Assembly: GCA_910586385.1 (NCBI GenBank)
Contig: CAJUGX010000003.1
Span: 127,169 to 191,168 of the forward strand
DNA: 64,000 nucleotides
Source of the DNA: an uncultured Christensenella sp.
Lineage (GTDB): Bacteria > Bacillota > Clostridia > Christensenellales > UBA1242
Direction of reading: 5' to 3'
This document shows positions 25,577-34,122 of the stretch, piece by piece. Position 1 is the stretch's first letter. Each line of letters opens with the position of its first letter. Under the pieces are notes generated by a model. That model had not been told where the DNA came from, ran no database searches, and saw nothing but the letters and a program-made list of their open reading frames with translations. A program made the translations under genes and the position numbers.

Positions 25577-26245
25577 ATGACACAAGAAGAGAAAAAATTT
25601 GTTGATGCGATTTATTTGAAAAAAATTGAGGTTGTTAAAGAATATATCAAATCAGATGTGAATGTCAATGCTCAAAGCAAAAATGGGAAAACAGCTTTGA
25701 TTGTGGCCTCAGCATATGGTATAATTGACTGCCTTAAGGAATTGCTTAAAGTTCCTGGTATTGATGTAAATTTGAAAGATATCGATGGTGAAACAGCATT
25801 GATGTGGGCTGCAAACAACAGCCATACAGAAGTCGTAAAAGAACTTCTTAAGGTTTCTGAGATTGACTTTAATGCTGCTGATAATCAAAAACGCACTGCA
25901 TTGATGTGGGCTGCCCACAATGGTCATGTGGAAATTGTGAAAGAACTTCTTAAAGTTTCTGGCATTGATGTTAATGCCAAGGACGAATACGGTAATACAG
26001 CGTTGATGTGGGCTTCGTACAATGGTCACACAGAAGTTGTTAAAGAACTTCTCCAATCCCCTGACATTGATATCCACATTATGAGCAAAGACGGGAACAC
26101 TGCTTTCTTCTGTACAAAAAATGCCGAGATAAGATATTTGTTGATATTGAAAGAAGAGCAAAATAAAGCAAAAGAAAAAGCTGGTGCAACAACAAAAATA
26201 GTTGTTCCTAAGAAAGCGGATAAAGCTGGGGAAGGGAAAAAATAA
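25577..26245 (+). CDS. Ankyrin repeat protein
   Basis: A 222-residue protein of four to five ankyrin repeats (about residues 5-175) of 34 residues each, with the pattern GNTALMWASYNGHTEVVKEL. Repeats two to four are nearly identical even at the DNA level (TTGATGTGGGC at about 102-base spacing near 25800, 25900 and 26005), which suggests recent repeat duplication. The C-terminal 45 residues are rich in Lys, Ala and Glu and probably unstructured. Ankyrin arrays bind protein partners; none can be named. The ATG at 25577 follows TTGGAGG. Monocistronic, with its own promoter and terminator. No signal peptide. Confidence 0.88.
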   Translation: MTQEEKKFVDAIYLKKIEVVKEYIKSDVNVNAQSKNGKTALIVASAYGIIDCLKELLKVPGIDVNLKDIDGETALMWAANNSHTEVVKELLKVSEIDFNAADNQKRTALMWAAHNGHVEIVKELLKVSGIDVNAKDEYGNTALMWASYNGHTEVVKELLQSPDIDIHIMSKDGNTAFFCTKNAEIRYLLILKEEQNKAKEKAGATTKIVVPKKADKAGEGKK

Positions 26246-26272
26246 AAAAGACCTCTTTGAGAGGTCTTTTTT
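26246..26272. terminator. Bidirectional terminator
   Basis: AAAGACCTC and GAGGTCTTT pair around TTTGA, with A-run before and T-run after, between the converging ankyrin and membrane-protein genes. Confidence 0.85.
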
Positions 26273-26284
26273 TCTAGCCCAATT

Positions 26285-26668
26285 TTAGTAAAGAATAAGT
26301 GCAACCAAGAATGCAATTGCAACTGCGAAACAAAAGCATATCATAAACCATTTTATGAATTTCTCTCTTCTCAGTTTTTTCTTGAATTCTTTTTTGTAAG
26401 CCACTTCACTTGCTTCATAAACACTTGATGTTATGCGAAGTTTGTTTATCTTTTCTGCCTTGAAAATTTTGTACTTTTCGTCAATCTCACTCTTGAAATC
26501 AGTGTAGTATTTGTAGATGAGCCAACCACCCCAAAACAATCCCAAAATCATGATAAGTGAGAAGACAAAATACACAAACCCATCCCAAACTTGCTCCTTC
26601 AAAATCGTAAAGAGTGCAGTCAGCACGGCAATAGCAATTGTGACAATATATGATATCTTATCCTTCAT
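26285..26668 (-). CDS. Small membrane protein of unknown function
   Basis: A 127-residue protein with two N-terminal membrane segments (about 7-22 and 31-52), a charged middle of about 50 residues rich in Lys and Glu, and one C-terminal membrane segment (about 104-125). AAAGGA precedes the ATG. It follows another small membrane protein on the same strand after 13 bases, so the two are probably co-expressed. Not recognised. Confidence 0.75.
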   Translation of the reverse strand: MKDKISYIVTIAIAVLTALFTILKEQVWDGFVYFVFSLIMILGLFWGGWLIYKYYTDFKSEIDEKYKIFKAEKINKLRITSSVYEASEVAYKKEFKKKLRREKFIKWFMICFCFAVAIAFLVALILY

Positions 26669-26681
26669 TTTCCTTTATCCA

Positions 26682-27029
26682 TTACAACATTGCAAAGATG
26701 TAAATCACAGTAATGAGTACTGCAGCAACAATCCAAGCAATCAACCACCAAATATTTCTCTTTCTTCTAGTCCAATAGAAACCAAGCCACATACAAACAA
26801 TATAAGCCATACATTCACCAATTGCTTGGAATGAAGTTGCAACAGTTGGTGTGTGTTGTTTGAATGCAAGCCTAAAAATAAGTGCAATTGCAATGCATAT
26901 CATTGCAAAGTATCCAACAGCATCCAAAATCTTTGTTGAAGACCATGGTCTTGGAGATGACTGAGATTGTGAAGATGTGGTCTTTTTTGATGTTGTGGTT
27001 TTCTTTGTTGTCTTTTTCTTTTCTGCCAT
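26682..27029 (-). CDS. Small membrane protein with Lys/Thr/Ser-rich N-terminus
   Basis: A 115-residue protein. The first 30 residues are a low-complexity basic stretch (KKKTTKKTTTSKKTT, then Ser/Gln). Three membrane segments follow (about 37-53, 63-83 and 92-114). An excellent AAAGGAGG site lies upstream. Not recognised; the basic head is probably cytoplasmic and disordered. It heads a two-gene unit with the membrane protein at 26285-26668. Confidence 0.78.
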   Translation of the reverse strand: MAEKKKTTKKTTTSKKTTSSQSQSSPRPWSSTKILDAVGYFAMICIAIALIFRLAFKQHTPTVATSFQAIGECMAYIVCMWLGFYWTRRKRNIWWLIAWIVAAVLITVIYIFAML

Positions 27030-27106
27030 TTTTTCTCCTCCTTTGCGCCATATGACGCTTTATGTTTTTATGATATATCTTTTATGAAACTGCAGACAAT
27101 GTTGTG

Positions 27107-28687
27107 TTATTTTGCAGTCTCACTATATCTGCTTTCTCTTATGACATTGACTTTGATTTGCCCAGGATATTGCATTTCGTTTTCAATCTTTGATGCGATT
27201 TCCTTTGCCATAAACATTGCCTCGCTGTCAGAAATTTGGTCAGGTTTAACAATGATTCTGACTTCTCTGCCCGCTTGAACGGCAAATGATTTGTCAACCC
27301 CCTTGAAGCCATTTGCGATTTCTTCAAGTTGTTGAAGTCTCTTGATATAACTTTCAAAGCTGTCTCTTCTTGCACCAGGTCTTGAAGACGAGATTGCATC
27401 TGCAACTTGCACAATCACAGCCTCGATAGTCTTAAATTCAACATTGAAGTGGTGTGCTTCAATGCAATGAACAATCGCCTCGCTTTCGCCACATTTCTTT
27501 GCAAGTTCGACACCGATTTGCACGTGCGTCCCTTCGAGTTCGTGGTCGAGAGCCTTTCCGATGTCATGGAGAAGTCCTCCACGTTTTGCAATCTTTACAT
27601 TTGCTCCCATCTCACTTGCAAGAAGTCCTGCCAAGATTGATGTTTCAACAGAATGTTTCAAAACATTTTGACCATAACTTGTTCTGTACTTAAGTCTGCC
27701 AAGAGTTCTGACAAGTTCTGGATTCAAATTGAAGATGCCAGTTTCGTTGCAAGCCTCTTCTCCAGCCTGCTTGCAAATCTTGTCAACTTCATTTTGCATT
27801 TTCTCAACAATTTCTTCAATTCTTGTTGGATGGATTCTTCCATCAGAGATAAGTTTCTCAAGAGACAATCTTGCCACTTCTCTTCTGATTGGGTCAAACC
27901 CAGAAACTGTGATGCTTTCTGGTGTGTCATCAACGATAAGTTCGACTCCAGTTGCGGCTTCAATTGCTTTGATGTTTCTGCCTTCTCTTCCAATGATTCT
28001 CCCTTTCATTTCGTCGTTTGGAAGGGAAACCACTGACACTGTCATCTCACTTGTTGTGTCTGTTGCACATCTTTGAAGTGCCTGTCCGATTATCCAACGA
28101 GCCTTATTTTCACCTTCTTCCTTTGCGTCGTCTTCAATCTTTTTGACAATCACCGCTGCCTCTTTTTGAGCGTCCGCTCTCATGTTTGCAACAAGCATAT
28201 CTTTTGCTTCTTGTTTTGAAAGACTTGCTGTCTTTTCAAGTTGTTCCAAAATCTGAGCTTTGATATTTTCTTGCTCAACTTTGATTTTTTCGACATTTGC
28301 TCTTGCTTCTGTCAAATTCTTTTTTTCTTCTTCAAGTTGTTCACCTTTCTTGTCAACGGCTTGCTCTTTCTTTTCGATGTATTCTTCTCTTTGATTCAAC
28401 CTCTCTTCAAGTTTTACAACTTCGTTTCTTCTTTCCTTCACCTCTTGCTCAACTTCATCCTTGAGTTTTTGAGTTGCTTCCTTGCTTTCTATGATTGCTT
28501 CTTTTTTTATTGTCTTAGCTTCTGCATACGCATCTTCAATAATTTTGATAGCATTAGATTTATTTTTTTCAAGTTTCTTGCTGCTGATAAGTTTGCACAC
28601 AAGAAATCCAACGATAAGTCCAACCACAATAAAAACCGGAGTTAATCCCCATGCGATTGCAGAAGAAGCACACAATATTTCTATCAT
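27107..28687 (-). CDS. rny: Ribonuclease Y
   Basis: A membrane-anchored endoribonuclease that starts mRNA decay in many Firmicutes. The 526 residues have a single N-terminal membrane segment (LTPVFIVVGLIVGFLVCKLI), a long coiled coil rich in Glu and Lys (about 40-200), a KH domain (IGREGRNIKAIEAATGVELI) and an HD domain with GLLHDIGKALDHELEGTHV. The ATG follows GGGGGAG. A terminator upstream separates it from the preceding unknown gene, so it probably has its own promoter. Confidence 0.97.
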   Translation of the reverse strand: MIEILCASSAIAWGLTPVFIVVGLIVGFLVCKLISSKKLEKNKSNAIKIIEDAYAEAKTIKKEAIIESKEATQKLKDEVEQEVKERRNEVVKLEERLNQREEYIEKKEQAVDKKGEQLEEEKKNLTEARANVEKIKVEQENIKAQILEQLEKTASLSKQEAKDMLVANMRADAQKEAAVIVKKIEDDAKEEGENKARWIIGQALQRCATDTTSEMTVSVVSLPNDEMKGRIIGREGRNIKAIEAATGVELIVDDTPESITVSGFDPIRREVARLSLEKLISDGRIHPTRIEEIVEKMQNEVDKICKQAGEEACNETGIFNLNPELVRTLGRLKYRTSYGQNVLKHSVETSILAGLLASEMGANVKIAKRGGLLHDIGKALDHELEGTHVQIGVELAKKCGESEAIVHCIEAHHFNVEFKTIEAVIVQVADAISSSRPGARRDSFESYIKRLQQLEEIANGFKGVDKSFAVQAGREVRIIVKPDQISDSEAMFMAKEIASKIENEMQYPGQIKVNVIRESRYSETAK

Positions 28688-28731
28688 TCTTCTCCCCCTT
28701 AGAAAATGGTTTCCTTTCCGACGAAAAATAA

Positions 28732-28763
28732 AAGGTAAACCACTTACAAAAAGAGTTTACCTT
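28732..28763 (-). terminator. Rho-independent terminator
   Basis: AAGGTAAAC and GTTTACCTT pair around a 14-base loop. In the minus direction the stem is followed by TTTATTTTT. It ends the transcript of the unknown gene at 28831-29433. Confidence 0.75.
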
Positions 28764-28830
28764 ATTTATCAATTCTTTGTCAAACAATTAAAGAAATTTT
28801 TGCACAATTTCGTACATTAGAATATATAAA

Positions 28831-29433
28831 TTATGCTTTACCCCCATCTGTTGATTTTGCCCTTGAAAGCGAACATATTGCTTTCGCCAGAGTTGTTTTT
28901 GCCTTGTCGTTTTTTTGATTTTCAATATTTTCCATTCCCAAATCAATGTTGAGCAAACATGGATTGATTTTTTTATCCAATTCCAAAAATCTTGCGCCAG
29001 GGTTTCCAATAGACTCTACTCCATTGGATGGTCTAATTGCGTCAAACTTACATTTATTTTGTCCCATAAGCACATGATCATACACATGGCTTCCATCAGC
29101 CAATTTGTCTTTCAGACTGATAGAGACGTCATCAAATACGAAAGAAGGATAATCATTCTCAACTTTTCCAAATCTTTCAGGCACAATACATGTCCTATGA
29201 ATAATCAAAGAATAATGCAATGTGCAATTTTTAAGAATCTTTTCTGCTGTCCTTTCCCCAGAAGCCAACGATTCTTTATTCCATGGTTGATACAACATAC
29301 CCTTTGGATAAATTGTGCAATAATATCCTGTAAATCCCACAACAGATCCTCCTGTAAGTCTGTTGAGTTCCTTACATAGTGCTGGCAGACCAACCTTAAT
29401 CTTTGGAAGAATACCTTCTTTTGCTTTTTCCAT
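28831..29433 (-). CDS. Protein of unknown function between clpX and rny
   Basis: A 200-residue soluble protein that I do not recognise. It has no membrane segment or signal peptide. Visible blocks are GLPALCKELNRLTGGSVVGF, an aromatic stretch TGYYCTIYPKGMLYQPWNKE, SLIIHRTCIVPERFGKVE and DGSHVYDHVLMGQNKCKFDA, and it has six cysteines without a clear metal pattern. Terminators lie on both sides (28732-28763 and 29503-29526), so it is a single-gene unit. GGGGAAC precedes the ATG. Confidence 0.7.
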   Translation of the reverse strand: MEKAKEGILPKIKVGLPALCKELNRLTGGSVVGFTGYYCTIYPKGMLYQPWNKESLASGERTAEKILKNCTLHYSLIIHRTCIVPERFGKVENDYPSFVFDDVSISLKDKLADGSHVYDHVLMGQNKCKFDAIRPSNGVESIGNPGARFLELDKKINPCLLNIDLGMENIENQKNDKAKTTLAKAICSLSRAKSTDGGKA

Positions 29434-29502
29434 TTTATGTTCCCCTTATGCACACATTTTACCATAAAAAAATCACTTAGTCAACACCAAATTTCAACAA
29501 AA

Positions 29503-29526
29503 AAATCACCATCGAAGTGGTGATTT
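29503..29526 (-). terminator. Rho-independent terminator of tig-clpP-clpX
   Basis: AATCACCA and TGGTGATT pair around a short loop, with TTTTTTG following in the minus direction, just after the clpX stop. Confidence 0.85.
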
Positions 29527-29540
29527 TATATAAGTGAAAA

Positions 29541-30833
29541 CTAGACTGCTTCCTCAGTCTCATTTTCAATTTTCTTTTCCAAAATTGGTTTTGCACCTTT
29601 TTCAAAGAAGTCTCTTGTGATGACAATTCGGTTGAACATTTTTGGGTCTGGCAAATCAAACATAAGTTCGAGCATCTTGTTTTCCATGATTGTTCTGATT
29701 CCTCTTGCCCCAGTCTTGAGGTCGATTGCTTGCTTAGCAATGTAAGAAATTGCCTCTTGCTCAAATTCAATCTCAAACCCATCAATCTTAAACATCTGTT
29801 TATATTGTTTGATAAGCGAATTTCTTGGCTCAACCAAAATTCTCTCAAGAGCAGTTTGGTCAAGGTCATCAAGCCCTGTCACGATTGGAAGTCTTCCAAC
29901 AAATTCTGGAATAAGTCCAAACTTGATCAAATCGTCTGGTTGAACATCCTTGCTGAAGTCAATCTTCTTCTTTTCACTTGAGTCCTTGATGTCAGCATTG
30001 AAGCCAATTGCAGAAGATGAAAGACGCTTGTTTACGATGTCTTCCAATCCCACAAAAGCTCCACCGCAGATAAACAAGATGTTTGTTGTGTCGATTTGAA
30101 GCATCTCTTGTTGAGGATGTTTCCTTCCACCTTGTGGAGGTACACTTGCAATCGTGCTTTCGATGATTTTCAAGAGTGCTTGTTGCACGCCCTCACCACC
30201 GACATCACGAGTGAGAGAACGATTTTCACTCTTGCGTGAAAGTTTGTCGATTTCATCAATATAAATGATTCCCCTTTGCGCCTTCTCGATGTCATAGTCT
30301 GCGTTTTGAATAAGTTTCAAAAGCACATTCTCAACATCTTCGCCCACATATCCCGCTTCAGTCAAAGTTGTGGCATCTGCGATGGCAAAAGGAACATCCA
30401 AAATCTTTGCCAAAGTCTTGACCAGCAGGGTCTTCCCCGAGCCCGTAGGGCCAATCATCAAAACATTGCTTTTTTCAAGCTCCAAAACGTTTTTGACATT
30501 GGCGTCTCTGCCATCTTTCTTGGCATTGATTTTGTTGTGATAGTTGTAGTTAATTCTCTTGTAATGATTGAAAACAGCAACAGACAAAACCTTCTTTGCC
30601 TGCTCTTGACCAATCACGAAGTGATCCAAACTCTTCTTAATGTCTTTTGGAGTTGGCACAACCAAGTCCTTAAACACTTTGAGTTTTTGAGTTTCTTCTT
30701 TGATTATGTCCGCACAAATTCTTATGCAATCGTCACAAATGAAAGCATCCCCATTTGGACTTGCAATGAGTTTCTTTGCTGCCTTTTGAGGTTTGCCACA
30801 AAAGGTGCAGCAGCACATATCAATATCTTTCAT
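29541..30833 (-). CDS. clpX: ATP-dependent Clp protease ATP-binding subunit ClpX
   Basis: The AAA+ unfoldase partner of ClpP. The 430 residues have an N-terminal zinc-binding domain (CTFCGKPQKAAKKL with FICDDC), Walker A LMIGPTGSGKTLLVKTLAKI, Walker B GIIYIDEIDKLSRKSE, the pore and ClpP-docking region near IGFNAD, and a C-terminal sensor 2 domain (TGARGIRTIMENKM). It is 8 bases after clpP in the tig-clpP-clpX operon and ends before a strong terminator. Confidence 0.98.
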   Translation of the reverse strand: MKDIDMCCCTFCGKPQKAAKKLIASPNGDAFICDDCIRICADIIKEETQKLKVFKDLVVPTPKDIKKSLDHFVIGQEQAKKVLSVAVFNHYKRINYNYHNKINAKKDGRDANVKNVLELEKSNVLMIGPTGSGKTLLVKTLAKILDVPFAIADATTLTEAGYVGEDVENVLLKLIQNADYDIEKAQRGIIYIDEIDKLSRKSENRSLTRDVGGEGVQQALLKIIESTIASVPPQGGRKHPQQEMLQIDTTNILFICGGAFVGLEDIVNKRLSSSAIGFNADIKDSSEKKKIDFSKDVQPDDLIKFGLIPEFVGRLPIVTGLDDLDQTALERILVEPRNSLIKQYKQMFKIDGFEIEFEQEAISYIAKQAIDLKTGARGIRTIMENKMLELMFDLPDPKMFNRIVITRDFFEKGAKPILEKKIENETEEAV

Positions 30834-30841
30834 AAAGCCCC

Positions 30842-31432
30842 TTATTTTTTATTCTTTCTAGTCACAAAGATTTCGTCAATAAGACCATACTTCTTTGCAT
30901 CTTCAGCAGACATATAGTTGTCTCTGTCAGTATCCTTTTCAATGTCTTTGATTGGTTTTCCAGTGTTTTCACTCAAAATTCTGTTAAGTTTAATCTTTGT
31001 GTTTTTGATGTGATTTGCTTGGATTTCAATGTCACTTGCTTGACCTTGCGCACCACCAAGTGGTTGGTGAATCATGATTTCACTGTTTGGCAAAGCAAAT
31101 CTCTTTCCTTTTGTTCCGCTTGAAAGAAGGAAAGCCCCCATTGAAGCAGCAAGCCCAATGCAAATTGTTGACACATCACACTTGATGTATTGCATTGTGT
31201 CATAAATTGCCATGCCGGCACTTACTGAGCCGCCAGGACTGTTGATATAGAAGAAAATGTCCTTATCAGGATTTTTCCCTTCCAAATAAATCAGTTGAGC
31301 AATGACAATGTTTGCAGCGTTGTCATCAATCTCGCCAGTCAAAAAGATGATACGATCTTCGAGCAAACGAGAATAGATGTCATAAGACCTTTCTCCAGAA
31401 CCAGATTGGTCAACGACCATAGGAATCAACAT
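30842..31432 (-). CDS. clpP: ATP-dependent Clp protease proteolytic subunit ClpP
   Basis: A 196-residue serine peptidase that forms the tetradecameric Clp barrel. The catalytic Ser is in IGLAASMGAFLLSSGT (near residue 97) and the His in EIMIHQPLGGAQGQA (near 122); the Asp follows in EKDTDRDNYMSAEDA. The N-terminal VVDQSGSGERSYDIYSRLL is typical. The gene lies between tig and clpX, the standard arrangement. Confidence 0.98.
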   Translation of the reverse strand: MLIPMVVDQSGSGERSYDIYSRLLEDRIIFLTGEIDDNAANIVIAQLIYLEGKNPDKDIFFYINSPGGSVSAGMAIYDTMQYIKCDVSTICIGLAASMGAFLLSSGTKGKRFALPNSEIMIHQPLGGAQGQASDIEIQANHIKNTKIKLNRILSENTGKPIKDIEKDTDRDNYMSAEDAKKYGLIDEIFVTRKNKK

Positions 31433-31458
31433 AATTAGCCTCCTAAATTTTTTTGAAA

Positions 31459-32709
31459 TTATTCCTTAACAATTTCAATTTTGTTGTTTTCTTTGAGGAA
31501 AGTATAAAGCTTGTCAAGAAGCAATTCATTTTCTTTTCTCAAAACTTCGTTTTCATCCTTAGCGCCCTTGTGAGCATCTTTGATTTCTTTTGCAGAAAGG
31601 TCAATCTTGTTTTCATCAAGGAGCTTTCTATAGATATAACGAGTCTTAATCATCTCAAGAGATCTTGCTTTGGTGTTTTTCAAATAGTCTTCCATATTTG
31701 AGCCCGTTTGAAGAAGATAATCCTCAACAGAAACATTGTAGACCTTGAGAGCATCAGAAAGCCTGTGAAGTTCATCATGCACAGCATTCTCCACCATAAC
31801 TTCTGGGATTTCAACCTTTGTGTTTTTAAGAAGATAATCACGAATAACATATTGGATTTCGTTTTCGTGTTGTTTATCCTTCATACCTTGAATATGAGCA
31901 GAGAGGTCTTTTTTATACTCTTCAACTGTTTCAAATTCTGTCGTATCAGCGACAAACTTGTCAGTAAACTCTGGAACAACCTTTTCTCTTACATCTTTGA
32001 TTGTCACTTTGAAGAGTGCTTTCTTGCCTTGAAACTCTTCCGCTTGATAATTTTCAGGGAATGTCACATTGACATCAACTGATTCACCTTTCTTATGTCC
32101 AACAAGTTGATCTTCAAATGTGTCGATGAAAGAATGAGAACCGATTTCAAGTGGATAATCTTGTCCAGCGCCACCATCAAAAGCAACGTTGTCCATATAA
32201 CCAACGAAATCAATGAGTGCACTGTCTCCAACCTTAACTGCTCTGTCCACGCTTTCAAATTTTGCATGATCTTCAAGCAAGTGGTGGATTGCATGTTCGA
32301 GATCATGGTCAGTCACTTTGCTGTCATGAACCTTGAATGTCTGTCCTATATAGTTGCAAAGAGTGAAGTCTGGCACAATTTCAAACAAGATTTGCATCTT
32401 GAGTCCGTTTTCAAGAGTAAAACTCTCAAACTTTGTTGTTGGCATCGCAACTGGCTCAAGTTCTGGATTTTTCTCCAAAACTTCGTTGAGTGTGTTGTTT
32501 ACAAAATATTCAACAGTATCTTCAAAGAAAATACTGTCACCATAAGTCTTTTCGATGACTCTTCTTGGTGCATGACCTTTTCTGAATCCTTCAACGTTAA
32601 ATTTGCCTTTTGAAGACTCATAAACCTTCTGAACGCCTTCTTCCCATGTCTTTGCGTCAACAGAAAGGTCGATTTCAACTTTTGTGTTTTCTTTTTTAAG
32701 CTTAAACAT
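31459..32709 (-). CDS. tig: Trigger factor
   Basis: A ribosome-associated chaperone and prolyl isomerase. The 416 residues have the ribosome-binding N-terminal domain with GFRKGHAPRRVIEKTYGD, the FKBP-like PPIase domain (GDSALIDFVGYMDNVAFDGG and SHSFIDTFEDQLVGHKKGE, about 155-235) and the helical C-terminal chaperone arms. GGAGGTAAAATA precedes the ATG. First gene of the tig-clpP-clpX operon. Confidence 0.97.
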   Translation of the reverse strand: MFKLKKENTKVEIDLSVDAKTWEEGVQKVYESSKGKFNVEGFRKGHAPRRVIEKTYGDSIFFEDTVEYFVNNTLNEVLEKNPELEPVAMPTTKFESFTLENGLKMQILFEIVPDFTLCNYIGQTFKVHDSKVTDHDLEHAIHHLLEDHAKFESVDRAVKVGDSALIDFVGYMDNVAFDGGAGQDYPLEIGSHSFIDTFEDQLVGHKKGESVDVNVTFPENYQAEEFQGKKALFKVTIKDVREKVVPEFTDKFVADTTEFETVEEYKKDLSAHIQGMKDKQHENEIQYVIRDYLLKNTKVEIPEVMVENAVHDELHRLSDALKVYNVSVEDYLLQTGSNMEDYLKNTKARSLEMIKTRYIYRKLLDENKIDLSAKEIKDAHKGAKDENEVLRKENELLLDKLYTFLKENNKIEIVKE

Positions 32710-33009
32710 TATTTTACCTCCGAAATGTAAGTTCGATTGATTTTATCACACGAGAAAACAAAAAGCAAACAATATTGACATAAATGTCACATTTATTTAT
32801 ATAAAGAGCTCGATTTTTGTTTGACAAAGCATTGGCAACAAAACCTCATACAATCCTCACCGAATCCTACCTGCCCGATGCAACAAATCAATATATTGGT
32901 AGTGTTATGCAAATACTACACAAAATAGATGAAAATCTATGCGAAAAATGTTTGTATCAATCTCAAAATTGTTTTACAAACTACAAAAAACTTGCTATAA
33001 TAATTCGGT
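32710..33009. promoter_or_regulatory. Divergent promoter region between tig and xer
   Basis: About 300 bases without a gene. On the minus strand TTGCTT and TAAAAT, 17 bases apart, lie about 40 bases before tig. On the plus strand TTGACA (32775-32780) and TATATA (32798-32803) are 17 apart, and TTTACA (32973-32978) and TATAAT (32996-33001) are 17 apart just before xer. A small palindrome TGACATAAATGTCA (32776-32789) overlaps the first plus-strand promoter. Near 32890-32926 lies a degenerate copy of the dispersed palindrome family (GTAGTGTTATGCAAATACTAC). Confidence 0.55.
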
Positions 33010-34047
33010 ATGAAACAGATGTCTTATTATGAGAAAAGGGATATAAAAAACATGCGCAAAATTGGAGATTATCTTTCTAGTCTCCCAGATTATTGCTATG
33101 ACTTTTTCACTGGCATCGAAAACAACACATCTTCTCTTACCCGCGTCAACTATGCAATGGATCTCAAAGTGTTTTTTGATTATCTCGAGCAATATGTGCT
33201 CAGAAAACCAAAAAAAGAGATTACTCTCGAAGATTTGGACTCCCTCCAAGCCAGAAACATAGAAAACTTCCTTTCTTACCTTTCTTATTATCAAAACGGT
33301 GAGAATATGCTCAAAAACACAGAAAGAGGCAAAGCAAGAAAACTTGCCAGCATAAGAAGCTTCTTCAAATATCTTTTCAATCATGACATGATCTCTTCAA
33401 ATGTCGCAAGCAAGATTCAAACACCAAAACTCCACAACAAAGAAATCATCAGATTGGAAAAAGATGAGGTCTCAAGGATGCTTGACGCAGTTCAGTCTCC
33501 AACCTCTTTCTCAGAACATCAAAAAAACTACAACAAAAACACACAAATACGTGACAATGCCATTGTCACCCTCTTCCTTGGCACCGGCATAAGAATTTCA
33601 GAACTTGTCGGCCTCAATGTTGAAGACTTTGATTTCTCACAAGACGCTTTCAAAGTCACCCGAAAAGGTGGAAATCAGGCAATCTTGTACTTCTCAAAAG
33701 AAGTGACAGCCGCTCTTGATGCTTGGCTTGAGAAAAGAAAGACTTTGGGACTTGATGAAAACGAACATGCGATGTTTGTCTCACTTCAAAACAAGCGTAT
33801 CTGCGTGCGCGCAGTTGAAAACCTTGTCAAAAAGTTTGCAAAAGAGAGTGCACCTCTCAAAAAGATATCCCCACACAAGCTTAGGTCAACATTTGGCACC
33901 AATTTGTATAGGGAAACAAAAGATATTTATATCGTTGCCGATGTCTTGGGACACAAAGATGTAAACACAACCAAGAAGCATTACGCAGCAATCAATGAAG
34001 ATATGAGAAAATCCGTCGCAAATGTCATCAAGATTCATCAAGACTGA
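33010..34047 (+). CDS. Tyrosine recombinase, XerC/XerD type
   Basis: A 345-residue site-specific recombinase. The N-terminal SAM-like core-binding domain covers about 20-125. The catalytic domain has the Arg in FLGTGIRISELVGLNVEDF, the Lys in VTRKGGNQ, the HxxR box in SPHKLRSTFGTNLY, and the final His and nucleophile Tyr in LGHKDVNTTKKHYAAI. The size and full catalytic set fit a chromosome dimer resolvase rather than a phage integrase, and no mobile element borders it. The ATG at 33010 would be nearly leaderless behind a consensus promoter; a second in-frame ATG at 33052 has a distant AAAAGGGA, so the start is uncertain. Confidence 0.9.
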   Translation: MKQMSYYEKRDIKNMRKIGDYLSSLPDYCYDFFTGIENNTSSLTRVNYAMDLKVFFDYLEQYVLRKPKKEITLEDLDSLQARNIENFLSYLSYYQNGENMLKNTERGKARKLASIRSFFKYLFNHDMISSNVASKIQTPKLHNKEIIRLEKDEVSRMLDAVQSPTSFSEHQKNYNKNTQIRDNAIVTLFLGTGIRISELVGLNVEDFDFSQDAFKVTRKGGNQAILYFSKEVTAALDAWLEKRKTLGLDENEHAMFVSLQNKRICVRAVENLVKKFAKESAPLKKISPHKLRSTFGTNLYRETKDIYIVADVLGHKDVNTTKKHYAAINEDMRKSVANVIKIHQD

Positions 34048-34075
34048 GCCATCGCATTGTTTACGCATAATACAA

Positions 34076-34112
34076 AATATAGTGTAGTATTCACGACATA
34101 CCACACTATATT
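34076..34112. repeat. Dispersed palindrome, probable terminator between xer and spoIVB
   Basis: AATATAGTGTAGTAT at 34076-34090 faces ATACCACACTATATT at 34098-34112 around a 7-base loop, with one mismatch and a T-rich 3' side. It is a strong copy of the intergenic palindrome family and probably acts as a bidirectional terminator for these convergent genes. Confidence 0.75.
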
Positions 34113-34122
34113 TATTTTTAAT

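Noticed and set aside
32817..33032. Short open frame on the plus strand upstream of xer
   Set aside because: It starts with a non-ATG codon without a ribosome site, overlaps the xer start and the xer promoter, and shows no protein-like pattern.
33010..34047. The tyrosine recombinase as the integrase of the phage head module
   Set aside because: It is almost 19 kb away, is separated by many housekeeping genes, and has the size and motifs of a XerC/XerD chromosomal recombinase.
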